This document shows, piece after piece, positions 27,022-35,166 of a DNA stretch of 64,000 nt. The notes under the pieces are model-generated. The model had not been told where the DNA came from, ran no database searches, and saw only the letters and a list, made by a program, of their open reading frames with translations. Origin of the DNA: Maribacter dokdonensis DSW-8 (GTDB lineage Bacteria > Bacteroidota > Bacteroidia > Flavobacteriales > Flavobacteriaceae); assembly GCF_001447995.1 (NCBI RefSeq), contig NZ_LDPE01000002.1:62001-126000 (forward strand). The letters run 5' to 3'. Both the position numbers and the translations under genes were made by a program. The number at the start of each line of letters is the position of its first letter. The stretch's first letter is position 1.

Positions 27022-27066
27022 TAATATTCTCAATCGTTTGCGTAAAACCATGTCTAGATTTTATAC

Positions 27067-27098
27067 ATATGCAAGATGCATATTTTAGCGAATTTCGC
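27067..27098. promoter_or_regulatory. Candidate operator: two adjacent inverted repeats in the divergent promoter region
   Basis: ATATGC-n5-GCATAT (27067-27083) is followed five bases later by GCGAA-T-TTCGC (27088-27098). Both are perfect and lie midway between the divergent TIM-barrel lipoprotein and GMC genes. They have the size of sites bound by dimeric helix-turn-helix regulators (LacI/GntR type), but no regulator gene of that type is visible in the window. Confidence 0.4.
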
Positions 27099-27167
27099 AA
27101 GAAGAATGGACAATAAATGTATAGAATTAATTTAATATTTAATAAATTTAGAGATTAAACAACTTTT

Positions 27168-28880
27168 ATGAGCAAATTTTATTACAATGAAGAGCAGGAG
27201 TCCTATGACGCTATAGTTGTAGGAACAGGAATTAGTGGTGGTTGGGCCGCAAAAGAATTATGTGAAGCCGGCCTTAAAACACTAGTTTTGGAAAGAGGTC
27301 GAATGGTAAAACATATTGAAGACTATGAGACCGCCAATATGGACCCATGGGATTTCCCGAATGCCGGGCAACCAACAAAGGAAATTATAGCACAACAACC
27401 AAAACAAAACAGAACAGGCTATACTACAAACCAAGCCAGTCACATGTGGTTCGTTAATGACCTTAAACATCCGTACAACGAAACCAAACGATTTGATTGG
27501 ATGAGAGGTTACCATTTAGGTGGACGTTCTTTACAATGGGGCCGTCAAAGTTACCGTTTGAGCGATATTGATTTTGAAGCAAATAAAAAAGAGGGTATTG
27601 CCGTAGATTGGCCTGTACGTTATAAAGATATAGCACCTTGGTATGACAAGGTAGAAGAATATATAGGGGTAAGTGGAGAGAACTTAGGTTTGGAACAATT
27701 ACCTGATGGTAAATTTCTACCTATGATGGAGCTTAACTGTGTTGAGCAGGAATTTAGGGAAAAGGTTGCGGAGAATTTTGATGGCCGTGTGGTAACAGCT
27801 GGTAGAACGGCCCATATTACAGGAACAAAACAATTTGACGGAAGAAGTAAATGTCAATTTAGAAATAGATGTATTAGAGGTTGTCCTTTCGGAGCTTACT
27901 TTAGTAGTTTATCATCAACATTACCGGCAGCGGAAGCTACAGGAAACATGACTTTAAGACCAGACTCTATTGTACATGAAGTAATGTATGATCCAAATAC
28001 AAAAAAAGCAACAGGTGTAAAAGTAATTGACGCAAACACCAAAGAAACTTTTGAGTTCAAAGCAAAGGTGATTTTCTTATGTGCATCGGCCATTGCCTCT
28101 ACATCTATATTAATGCAATCTAAATCTGAAACGTTCCCTAATGGTATGGGTAACGCATCTGATCAATTAGGACGTAATATTATGGACCACCAATTACAAG
28201 TGGGTGCGTCTGGTAAGTTTGATGGTTTTGATGATAAATATTACAAAGGAAGAAAGCCAAGCGGTATCTATATTCCAAGATTTAGAAATTTAGGTGGTGA
28301 TTCTGACAGAAAAGATTACAAAAGAGGATTTGGATATCAAGGTGGTGCCTCTAGAGGTAATTGGGAAGAAACCATTGCCGAGCTATCTTATGGTAAAGAT
28401 TTAAAAGATGCCGTATTAAAGCCAGGTGGATGGACGTTCGGTATGATGGGCTTTGGTGAAGTATTGCCATATGAGAACAATAGATTTACCCTAGACTATG
28501 ACAAATTAGATGACTGGGGACTGCCTACCGTTACATTTGATGCCGAATTACAAGAAAACGAGCTGAAAATGCGAAAAGACATGCTAGAATCTGCTGTAGA
28601 TATGTTAGAAAAAGCAGGTTTAAGAGATGTAAAAGGATATGATAACGAAAGTGCATTAGGTTTAGGTATTCATGAGATGGGAACTGCCCGAATGGGAAGA
28701 GACAGAAAAACATCGGTATTGAATGGTAACAATCAACTACATGATGTACCAAATGTTTACGTAACAGACGGTTCTTTTATGACCTCTGCAAGTTGCGTAA
28801 ACCCATCTTTAACATACATGGCCTTTACGGCAAGGGCTGCAAACCATGCAGTAGAAGAACTTAAAAAAGGAAATATATAA
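27168..28880 (+). CDS. GMC-family FAD-dependent dehydrogenase, catalytic subunit with adjacent subunit 3
   Basis: A 570-residue paralogue of the enzyme at 20725, similar along its full length. The FAD motif is VVGTGISGGWAAKEL (residues 17-31). Cys229, Cys235 and Cys239 form C-x5-C-x3-C, as described for the [3Fe-4S] cluster of the Burkholderia FAD glucose dehydrogenase. His502 (GIHEMGTARMG) and Asn545 (CVNPSLTYMAF) are the probable catalytic pair. There is no signal peptide; export is likely by piggy-backing on the Tat signal of the small subunit, whose gene overlaps by one base (TAATG). Electrons would go to a cytochrome or quinone; no cytochrome c gene is present in the window. Confidence 0.93.
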   Translation: MSKFYYNEEQESYDAIVVGTGISGGWAAKELCEAGLKTLVLERGRMVKHIEDYETANMDPWDFPNAGQPTKEIIAQQPKQNRTGYTTNQASHMWFVNDLKHPYNETKRFDWMRGYHLGGRSLQWGRQSYRLSDIDFEANKKEGIAVDWPVRYKDIAPWYDKVEEYIGVSGENLGLEQLPDGKFLPMMELNCVEQEFREKVAENFDGRVVTAGRTAHITGTKQFDGRSKCQFRNRCIRGCPFGAYFSSLSSTLPAAEATGNMTLRPDSIVHEVMYDPNTKKATGVKVIDANTKETFEFKAKVIFLCASAIASTSILMQSKSETFPNGMGNASDQLGRNIMDHQLQVGASGKFDGFDDKYYKGRKPSGIYIPRFRNLGGDSDRKDYKRGFGYQGGASRGNWEETIAELSYGKDLKDAVLKPGGWTFGMMGFGEVLPYENNRFTLDYDKLDDWGLPTVTFDAELQENELKMRKDMLESAVDMLEKAGLRDVKGYDNESALGLGIHEMGTARMGRDRKTSVLNGNNQLHDVPNVYVTDGSFMTSASCVNPSLTYMAFTARAANHAVEELKKGNI

Positions 28881-29527
28881 TGGATAGAAGACGCGTATTA
28901 AAAAACATGGGGCTGTCACTTGGATATATGGTTGCAACCCCTACATTATTATCAATTGTACAAAGTTGTAAAAGTGAACCAGCAATTACCTGGACTCCCG
29001 AATTTCTAGCTCAATCCCAAGGTAAAGTTTTAACAAAATTGGTAGACATCATTTTACCTAAAACAGATACTCCCTCTGCTTCTGAAGTACAAGTAGATAT
29101 TTTTATCGACAAATTTGCAAAAGATGTTATGGAAAAGGAACAACAGGATTTCCTTAAAATGTCAATGACCAAATTTATTGATAAAGCGTTGGCAGATTCT
29201 GGTAAGGAAAATGCCGAAGATCTTACCACCGAAGACTTAGACCCAGTATTGGCAAGTTCTTTGAAATACACAAAAGATCAGCAAGCAGAAATGTTCGAAA
29301 CTATCAATAGTTACACAAAAGCTATATCTGAAGGTACAACTGCTGAGATAGATGATGAAATATCAAGATTTGCATTTGCCAACAACTTGAGAGGAATGAC
29401 TATTTGGGGCTATAAAGCGTCTGAATATGTAGGTGAAGAAGTATTGGCATATTTACCTGTACCGGGTGAATACGTAGCATGTGGAGATATGCAAGAGCTT
29501 ACAGGTGGTAAGGCATGGTCCTTATAA
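28880..29527 (+). CDS. Gluconate 2-dehydrogenase subunit 3-family protein (Tat-exported small subunit)
   Basis: A 215-residue small 'hitch-hiker' subunit for the preceding GMC dehydrogenase. The N-terminus DRRRVLKNMGLSLGYMV has a twin-arginine motif followed by a hydrophobic stretch and a cysteine (SIVQSC), so it may also be lipidated. The mature helical domain contains KLVDIILPKTDTPSASEVQVDIFIDKFA, typical of the family, and ends with WGYKASEYVGEEVLAYLPVPGEY. In characterised FAD glucose dehydrogenases this subunit is required for export and folding of the catalytic subunit. The 1-base overlap with the GMC gene supports a 1:1 complex. Confidence 0.9.
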   Translation: MDRRRVLKNMGLSLGYMVATPTLLSIVQSCKSEPAITWTPEFLAQSQGKVLTKLVDIILPKTDTPSASEVQVDIFIDKFAKDVMEKEQQDFLKMSMTKFIDKALADSGKENAEDLTTEDLDPVLASSLKYTKDQQAEMFETINSYTKAISEGTTAEIDDEISRFAFANNLRGMTIWGYKASEYVGEEVLAYLPVPGEYVACGDMQELTGGKAWSL

Positions 29528-29548
29528 CCATATAACTTTCTAATTATT

Positions 29549-29587
29549 AAAAGCCAAGAACTTGATCTTACATAGTTCTTGGCTTTT
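29549..29587 (+). terminator. Intrinsic terminator after the GMC-subunit 3 pair
   Basis: A 14-bp perfect stem (AAAAGCCAAGAACT / AGTTCTTGGCTTTT) with an 11-base loop and a T-tract lies 21 bases after the subunit 3 stop and 17 bases before the next start codon. It should separate the TIM-barrel gene from the GMC transcript, at least partly. Confidence 0.85.
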
Positions 29588-29604
29588 TACATAAAAAACC
29601 ACTT

Positions 29605-30528
29605 ATGAAAAGAAGAAATTTCATTCAAAAATCCGCATTGACCACAGGGGCCATTTCATTAGGTAGTAGTCTAGCTTATGCTAACTCTATGAACCAGAAA
29701 CCAAAAGTTCATAAATACAACCTGAAATATGCTCCCCATTTAGGAATGTTCAAAAATCTTGCAGGTGAAGATCCTATAGATCAATTAAACTTTATGGCCG
29801 ACCAAGGTTATACCGCATTTGAAGATAATGAAATGCGTAAAAGACCTATTGAACTGCAAGAAAAGATAGCAAAAACCATGAAGGAACGCGGTTTGGAGAT
29901 GGGCGTCTTCGTAGCACATGAAATACATTGGAAAACTCCTAATCTGGCATCTGGGGATAAGGCAAAAAGAGTAGAGTTCTTAAATGATATTAAAAATTCT
30001 ATAGCGGTTGCCAAGCGGGTGAACGCCAAATGGATGACAGTAGTACCCGGACATTTAGATTTGAAACTAAAAATGGGCTACCAGACTGCCAACGTTATTG
30101 AAAGTCTTAGACAGGCATCAGCTTTACTGGAACCACATAATATTGCAATGGTATTGGAGCCTTTAAATTTCAGGAATCACCCAGGATTGTTCCTGACGGA
30201 TTCGCCCCAAGCCTATGAAATATGTAGAGCAGTTGATTCACCTTCATGTAAAATATTGTTCGATATCTACCACCAACAAATACAAGAAGGCAATTTAATA
30301 CCCAATATGGAAGCTTCTTGGTCTGAAATAGCCTATATACAAATTGGAGATAACCCCGGTAGAAAAGAACCCACAACTGGCGAAATAAACTATGACAACG
30401 TATTCAAATGGATTCATGAGCAGGGTTATGATGGTATTTTAGGCATGGAACATGGAAACTCTAGAGAGGGCAAAGAAGGTGAACTCGCCGTAATTGAAGC
30501 ATATAAAAAAGTAGATAGCTTTAAATAG
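29605..30528 (+). CDS. Tat-exported hydroxypyruvate-isomerase-like TIM-barrel protein
   Basis: A 307-residue TIM-barrel sugar isomerase with a twin-arginine signal (MKRRNFIQKSALTTGAISLG, cleavage probably after SSLAYA). The closest named group is the hydroxypyruvate isomerase (Hyi)-like proteins. Metal-ligand candidates are MVLEPLNFRNH (Glu), KILFDIYHQQIQEGN (Asp, His), YIQIGDNPGRKEPTTGEINY and ILGMEHGNS (Glu). As the third TIM barrel of the island and the second exported one, it probably acts in the periplasm on the product of the GMC enzyme. The Tat route suggests that it folds with its metal before export. Confidence 0.88.
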   Translation: MKRRNFIQKSALTTGAISLGSSLAYANSMNQKPKVHKYNLKYAPHLGMFKNLAGEDPIDQLNFMADQGYTAFEDNEMRKRPIELQEKIAKTMKERGLEMGVFVAHEIHWKTPNLASGDKAKRVEFLNDIKNSIAVAKRVNAKWMTVVPGHLDLKLKMGYQTANVIESLRQASALLEPHNIAMVLEPLNFRNHPGLFLTDSPQAYEICRAVDSPSCKILFDIYHQQIQEGNLIPNMEASWSEIAYIQIGDNPGRKEPTTGEINYDNVFKWIHEQGYDGILGMEHGNSREGKEGELAVIEAYKKVDSFK

Positions 30529-30569
30529 GGTTCAGCAACACTATGACCGATTAGTAAAAGAAGAACTGA

Positions 30570-30611
30570 ATGTATTTCATCGAAAAATAATATTTATTCG
30601 ATGAAATACAT
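30570..30611. repeat. 15-bp perfect inverted repeat (hairpin) of unknown role
   Basis: ATGTATTTCATCGAA (30570-30584) and TTCGATGAAATACAT (30597-30611) are exact reverse complements around a 12-base AT loop. It lies 41 bases after the TIM-barrel stop and 43 bases before a small ORF. The right arm is not followed by a T-tract, so it is not a standard terminator. Confidence 0.6.
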
Positions 30612-30654
30612 ATTCACTTTGTAAGAATTAACCTACTTATTCGTTCTTTTGTAT

Positions 30655-30855
30655 ATGTCCCAATACCTACAAGCAATACTCGTCTATGCCGGTTTATTAC
30701 TGGCTTCAAAATTATCTTTTTACATCTATAAGAAGATAAGGTTCAATTCATTTGAATTATTTCAAATGAGACTAACCTATAAATGGTTCAACTTTAAACA
30801 CGCTGTAAGATTAATGTATCACAGTCTTTTTAACGATACCATTAAATTTCCGTAA
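30655..30855 (+). CDS. Small single-TM protein of unknown function
   Basis: A 66-residue ORF starting at ATG 30655, with one hydrophobic segment near the N-terminus (LQAILVYAGLLLASKLSFYIY) followed by a basic, aromatic-rich tail (KKIRFNSFELFQMRLTYKWFNFKH). I do not recognise it. The positive-inside tail suggests the C-terminus is cytoplasmic. A second, even smaller membrane ORF follows 50 bases later on the same strand. Its reality rests on the clear TM-plus-basic pattern and on the otherwise gene-free 560-base gap. Confidence 0.45.
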   Translation: MSQYLQAILVYAGLLLASKLSFYIYKKIRFNSFELFQMRLTYKWFNFKHAVRLMYHSLFNDTIKFP

Positions 30856-30905
30856 TCCAAACAGGTTTTTAATACGTATATATCTTATACCCTTTTACTT
30901 AAGTT

Positions 30906-30995
30906 ATGGAAAACTACATTACAATATTAATGATATATGTAGCCGCGTTGGTATTTACGACGGTATTAAAGCCATATATCACAAACGATAAATAA
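30906..30995 (+). CDS. 29-residue hydrophobic micro-ORF
   Basis: ATG at 30906 opens a 29-codon frame: MENYITILMIYVAALVFTT then VLKPYITNDK and stop. It is almost entirely one membrane helix with a short polar C-terminus, like known bacterial single-helix microproteins. It lies between the 66-residue ORF and a strong terminator at 31034, so it would be part of that transcript. The length alone gives no statistical support. Confidence 0.3.
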   Translation: MENYITILMIYVAALVFTTVLKPYITNDK

Positions 30996-31033
30996 ACGCC
31001 CCCTTACTTAACCTCCGGCTTAGCCGTATGTAA

Positions 31034-31060
31034 AAAAGACCCCAAAATGTGGGGTCTTTT
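31034..31060. terminator. Bidirectional terminator next to nrdA
   Basis: An 11-bp stem (AAAAGACCCCA / TGGGGTCTTTT) with a 5-base loop and A/T tracts on both sides. It lies 26 bases past the nrdA stop on the minus strand and 39 bases past the micro-ORF on the plus strand. Confidence 0.88.
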
Positions 31061-31085
31061 TTATGGTTATTTTTAAAAATGGTAT

Positions 31086-33566
31086 TTAAGAACCACACAT
31101 TAAACAATCATCATCTGCCTGCCCTTCCTTAGCCCTAGCAATCATTTCTTTCATCTCCTGAGGTGACAAAGGTGCTATATCCAATTCTGCTTGAGGAGCC
31201 ACTTTAGAAACCTTTGTATCTGTAATAACCACTTCACTGTCTATTGCCGTAACAACTTCTGTCTTCTTCACCTCATCTGTGGCTACAACATTTTTCTTAC
31301 TGTTATCCAATGTAAACTTGATCGCATCAACAGCTGCTTTGGTACGTAAATAATACATTCCAGTCTTTAAACCACTCTTCCAAGCATAAAAATGCATTGA
31401 AGTAAGTTTAGAATAATTGGCATTTTCCATAAACAAGTTCAAGGACTGGCTCTGATCAATAAAGTAGCCTCTTTGTCTAGACATATCTATAATGTCTTTC
31501 ATACTGAGCTCCCAAACCGTTTTGTACAGATCCCTGATATCTTGGGGTATTGTTTCTATATGTTGAATAGATCCATTGGCTCTCATAAGCTCTTGTTTCA
31601 TACTCTCGTTCCACATACCTAAACCAACAAGATCTTCTAAAAGATGTTTATTGACCACAATAAATTCACCTGAAAGAACGCGTCTGGTATAAATGTTAGA
31701 TGTATAAGGTTCAAAACACTCATTGTTCCCTAATATTTGCGAAGTGGATGCAGTGGGCATAGGTGCTACCAAAAGAGAGTTTCTTACACCATTGGTCTGC
31801 ATTTCTTTACGAAGTTTTGCCCAGTCCCATCTACCGGATAATTCATCATCTTTTACTCCCCACATATTATATTGAAATTCACCTTTGGACATTGGAGAAC
31901 CTTCAAATGTGGAATATGGACCTTCTTCTTTGGCCATTTCCATAGATGCCGTAACCGCACCAAAATATAAAGTTTCAAAAATTTCTTGGTTTAATTTTTT
32001 TGCATCGTCACTTGTAAAGGGCATTCTCAGCATTATAAAAGTATCTGCAAGACCCTGTACACCTAAACCAATAGGTCTATGGCGCATGTTTGAGTTCTCC
32101 GCTTCTTTAACAGGGTAGTAATTTCTATCAATGACCTTATTAAGGTTTTTAGTCACTCTTTTGGTTACCTTAAACAATTCTTTATGATCAAACTCACCGT
32201 TTTTTACAAACATAGGTAACGCAATAGATGCTAAATTACACACGGCTACCTCATCTGGCGACGTATACTCCATGATTTCGGTACAAAGATTTGATGAACG
32301 TATGGTTCCAAGATTCTTTTGATTGCTCTTACGGTTGGCTGCATCTTTATACAACATATACGGTGTGCCGGTTTCTATCTGCGATTCTAATATTTTTTCC
32401 CAAAGTTCCCGCGCCTTGACAGTTTTGCGCCCTTTACCTTCAGCTTCATATTGTAGATAAAGTTTTTCAAACTCATCACTATGTCTATTAAACAAATCTG
32501 GACATTCATTAGGACACATTAAAGTCCAATCTTCATTGGCTTCTACCCTTCTCATGAACAAATCTGAAATCCACATGGCATAAAACAAATCCCTTGCACG
32601 CATTTCTTCCTTACCATGGTTCTTTTTTAGGTCTAAAAATTCAAAAATATCGGCATGCCAAGGCTCAAGATATATTGCAAAACTACCTTTACGTTTACCA
32701 CCACCTTGATCTACATAGCGAGCAGTATCATTAAACACTTGTAGCATGGGCACTATACCATTTGATGTACCGTTTGTACCAGCTATATAAGACCCAGTTG
32801 CTCTAATGTTATGTATAGATAAACCTATACCTCCTGCAGATTGGGAAATTTTGGCGGTCTGTTTTAAAGTATCATAAATACCATCAATACTGTCATCTTT
32901 CATAGCCAAAAGAAAACATGATGACATTTGAGGCTTTGGTGTTCCTGAATTGAACAATGTTGGCGTAGCATGTGTAAAGAACTTTTTAGACATTAGTTCA
33001 TACGTTTCTATAGCAGCATCAAGGTCATTTAAATGTATACCTACGGATACTCGCATTAGCATGTGTTGTGGTCGTTCTGCAATTTTACCGTTGATTTTTA
33101 ATAAGTAAGAACGCTCCAAAGTCTTAAAACCAAAATAGTCATAGCTAAAATCTCTATTATAGATGATCGTAGAATCTAATCTTTCTGAATTTTCAGCAAT
33201 TACCTTATGAACCTCATCTGATAATAAAGGGGCCTTTTTACCAGTTCTAGGGTTTACATAAGTATATAGGTCGTTCATGGTTTGTGAGAACGATTTTTTA
33301 GTATTCTTATGTAAGTTAGATACAGATATACGTGCAGCCAATTTTGCATAATCTGGGTGTGTGGTAGTCATTGTTGCCGCTATTTCCGCTGCTAGATTAT
33401 CTAACTCAGATGTAGTTACACCATCGTAAAGACCTTCTATTACCCGCATAGCTACCTTTAGCGGATCAACAAGACCATTTAGACCATAACATAACTTACG
33501 TACACGTGCGGTGATCTTATCAAACATGACCACTTCTTTTCTTCCATCTCTTTTAACTACGAACAT
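31086..33566 (-). CDS. nrdA: Ribonucleoside-diphosphate reductase, alpha subunit (class Ia)
   Basis: The catalytic large subunit of class I RNR, reducing NDPs to dNDPs. The 826 residues begin with an ATP-cone ([20 protein letters not shown]), the allosteric overall-activity site. The core shows PQMSSCFLL (redox Cys), the loop [25 protein letters not shown] with the radical Cys and second redox Cys, and [12 protein letters not shown]. The tail ends CLMCGS, the flexible redox pair that re-reduces the active site. nrdB precedes it by 122 bases on the same strand; that gap contains a 20-bp palindrome. Confidence 0.97.
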   Translation of the reverse strand: MFVVKRDGRKEVVMFDKITARVRKLCYGLNGLVDPLKVAMRVIEGLYDGVTTSELDNLAAEIAATMTTTHPDYAKLAARISVSNLHKNTKKSFSQTMNDLYTYVNPRTGKKAPLLSDEVHKVIAENSERLDSTIIYNRDFSYDYFGFKTLERSYLLKINGKIAERPQHMLMRVSVGIHLNDLDAAIETYELMSKKFFTHATPTLFNSGTPKPQMSSCFLLAMKDDSIDGIYDTLKQTAKISQSAGGIGLSIHNIRATGSYIAGTNGTSNGIVPMLQVFNDTARYVDQGGGKRKGSFAIYLEPWHADIFEFLDLKKNHGKEEMRARDLFYAMWISDLFMRRVEANEDWTLMCPNECPDLFNRHSDEFEKLYLQYEAEGKGRKTVKARELWEKILESQIETGTPYMLYKDAANRKSNQKNLGTIRSSNLCTEIMEYTSPDEVAVCNLASIALPMFVKNGEFDHKELFKVTKRVTKNLNKVIDRNYYPVKEAENSNMRHRPIGLGVQGLADTFIMLRMPFTSDDAKKLNQEIFETLYFGAVTASMEMAKEEGPYSTFEGSPMSKGEFQYNMWGVKDDELSGRWDWAKLRKEMQTNGVRNSLLVAPMPTASTSQILGNNECFEPYTSNIYTRRVLSGEFIVVNKHLLEDLVGLGMWNESMKQELMRANGSIQHIETIPQDIRDLYKTVWELSMKDIIDMSRQRGYFIDQSQSLNLFMENANYSKLTSMHFYAWKSGLKTGMYYLRTKAAVDAIKFTLDNSKKNVVATDEVKKTEVVTAIDSEVVITDTKVSKVAPQAELDIAPLSPQEMKEMIARAKEGQADDDCLMCGS

Positions 33567-33609
33567 TTGGCTACAAACAATTAAGGGTTAATATTATATT
33601 TACGTTATT

Positions 33610-33629
33610 AATGTTAAAATTTTAACATT
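33610..33629. promoter_or_regulatory. 20-bp perfect palindrome upstream of nrdA
   Basis: AATGTTAAAATTTTAACATT reads the same on both strands. It lies 44-63 bases before the nrdA start codon, inside the nrdB-nrdA gap. It does not match the NrdR box (ACAC-W-ATATAT-W-GT). The position and symmetry fit an operator for a dimeric regulator; an AT-rich hairpin in the bicistronic mRNA is the alternative. Confidence 0.5.
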
Positions 33630-33640
33630 TTAAATGATGA

Positions 33641-33677
33641 CACAATTTTCCCGTATACTTCTATTGGTAAAATTGTG
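33641..33677. repeat. Inverted repeat between nrdB and nrdA
   Basis: CACAATTTT (33641-33649) and AAAATTGTG (33669-33677) form a 9-bp perfect inverted repeat with a 19-base spacer, starting 12 bases after the nrdB stop. No U-tract follows on the minus strand. It could be a processing or partial-termination hairpin that sets the nrdB:nrdA ratio. Confidence 0.45.
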
Positions 33678-33688
33678 CACTACATTAA

Positions 33689-34675
33689 TTAGAAATCAGC
33701 ATCAAAGCTAATTTTCTGGGAATCATCATCTTTATCCTTGTTCAAAACGCCTGCTTTCTGATATTCAGAAACACGTTTTTCAAAGAAGTTGGTTTTACCT
33801 TGTAAAGAAATCATATCCATAAAATCAAATGGATTGGAGGCATTGTACACTCTATCACATTCAAGTTCAACCAATAACCTATCTGTTACAAATTCCAAAT
33901 ACTGCGTCATTAATTTAGAGTTCATTCCAATTAAACTAACCGGTAACGACTCTGTAATAAACTCACGCTCAATATCCAGGGCATTGGTCAAAATTTGAGT
34001 AATACGTTCTTTTGGCACTTTATTCATTAAATGCTTGTTATGCAGGTGAACCGCATAATCACAATGCATGCCTTCATCTCTTGATATAAGTTCGTTAGAA
34101 AAAGTTAGACCTGGCATTAAGCCCCTTTTCTTTAACCAGAATATGGAACAGAAGGCACCGGAGAAAAATATACCTTCTACTGCTGCAAAAGCAATTAATC
34201 GTTCTGCAAAACTTGGCGACTCGATCCAATTTAAGGCCCAATCTGCTTTTTTCTTTATTGCTGGAAAATTTTCCAAAGCTTTGAAAAGAACATTCTTTTC
34301 CTTTTCATCTTTTACATAAGTATCTATCAAAAGTGAATAGGTTTCAGAATGAATATTCTCCATCATTATTTGAAATCCATAAAAGAACTTTGCTTCGGCA
34401 TATTGAACCTCACTCACAAAATTTTCAGCCAAATTCTCATTAACAATACCATCGGAAGCTGCAAAAAATGCAAGAATATGTTTTATAAAATAACGCTCGT
34501 CATCATTCAGTTTGTTATTCCAATCATTTAAATCTTCATGAAGATCAATCTCCTCCGCTGTCCAAAAACAAGCCTCACATTTTTTATACCATTCCCATAA
34601 ATCATCATGTTTGATAGGAAAAATAACAAAGCGATCATCATTTGGCTCCAAAATAGGCTCTAAAGCTGCGGACAT
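33689..34675 (-). CDS. nrdB: Ribonucleoside-diphosphate reductase, beta subunit
   Basis: The small subunit of class I RNR, which holds the di-iron site and generates the tyrosyl radical for NrdA. The start is placed at [16 protein letters not shown] (328 residues); a longer frame exists, but its 38 extra residues are unlike the family. Iron ligands are visible in [55 protein letters not shown] and [15 protein letters not shown], with the radical Tyr region in [17 protein letters not shown]. It is transcribed ahead of nrdA. Confidence 0.96.
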   Translation of the reverse strand: MSAALEPILEPNDDRFVIFPIKHDDLWEWYKKCEACFWTAEEIDLHEDLNDWNNKLNDDERYFIKHILAFFAASDGIVNENLAENFVSEVQYAEAKFFYGFQIMMENIHSETYSLLIDTYVKDEKEKNVLFKALENFPAIKKKADWALNWIESPSFAERLIAFAAVEGIFFSGAFCSIFWLKKRGLMPGLTFSNELISRDEGMHCDYAVHLHNKHLMNKVPKERITQILTNALDIEREFITESLPVSLIGMNSKLMTQYLEFVTDRLLVELECDRVYNASNPFDFMDMISLQGKTNFFEKRVSEYQKAGVLNKDKDDDSQKISFDADF

Positions 34676-35166
34676 ATAATTTAGATTTAAAATTAGTAGT
34701 GAAAAAGAAATAGTTTTCTTCTCTGAAGGTACTAACAAAGATTTAAAATTGCATTGAAAATATAAAGTTAGTTTAGGTATTTTGACCACAAAGTTTTTAA
34801 CACCGTGTGTTGAAATGTACCTGTACTCCTAGTGTTCATTAACCTTTGCGAAATAAGGACTTAGCATTAATTTTAGGTAAACTTTAAACATGATTTTTTT
34901 AAACCAAAAAGTATAAAAAATCATACTCAATGGTTTATTAAAACTAGCTTATAAAAAGAGGTAAAACAGGTAAGTGTATTCCATAAAAAATGTACGGCCC
35001 CACTAATGCTTCTATTATGAAAAATGCCCACCAAAACTAATAAAGGTAGTTCCCCCGAAACCTTTTCTTAGAATGTAATCATACGACTAATCGTATTTAT
35101 ACTATATGGCGCTCAAACATTAGATATAAGGCAACATACACTACCTTATAAAGAACCGTACTATTT
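34676..35166. other. 490-base gene-free region upstream of nrdB
   Basis: No convincing ORF is seen on either strand. It contains AACAC-n3-GTGTT (34799-34811), ATACGA-n4-TCGTAT (35081-35096) and TATAAGG-n12-CCTTATA (35125-35150). The first is in the likely nrdB promoter region, 124 bases before the ATG; the last two are closer to the end of the minus-strand gene at 35167. The nrdB control region or a small RNA could lie here, but nothing identifies either. Confidence 0.4.

Noticed and set aside
17928..30528. Classical SusCD polysaccharide utilisation locus
   Set aside because: No SusC-like TonB-dependent receptor, SusD-like lipoprotein or standard glycoside hydrolase is present; the gene set fits a small-glycoside pathway instead.
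33567..33688. NrdR box upstream of nrdA
   Set aside because: The palindrome there (AATGTTAAAATTTTAACATT) does not fit the ACAC-W-ATATAT-W-GT consensus, and no repeat pair of that type was seen upstream of nrdB either.
34676..34789. N-terminal extension of nrdB by 38 residues
   Set aside because: The extension ([11 protein letters not shown]...) is unlike the family, and [14 protein letters not shown] at 34675 fits the NrdB N-terminus.
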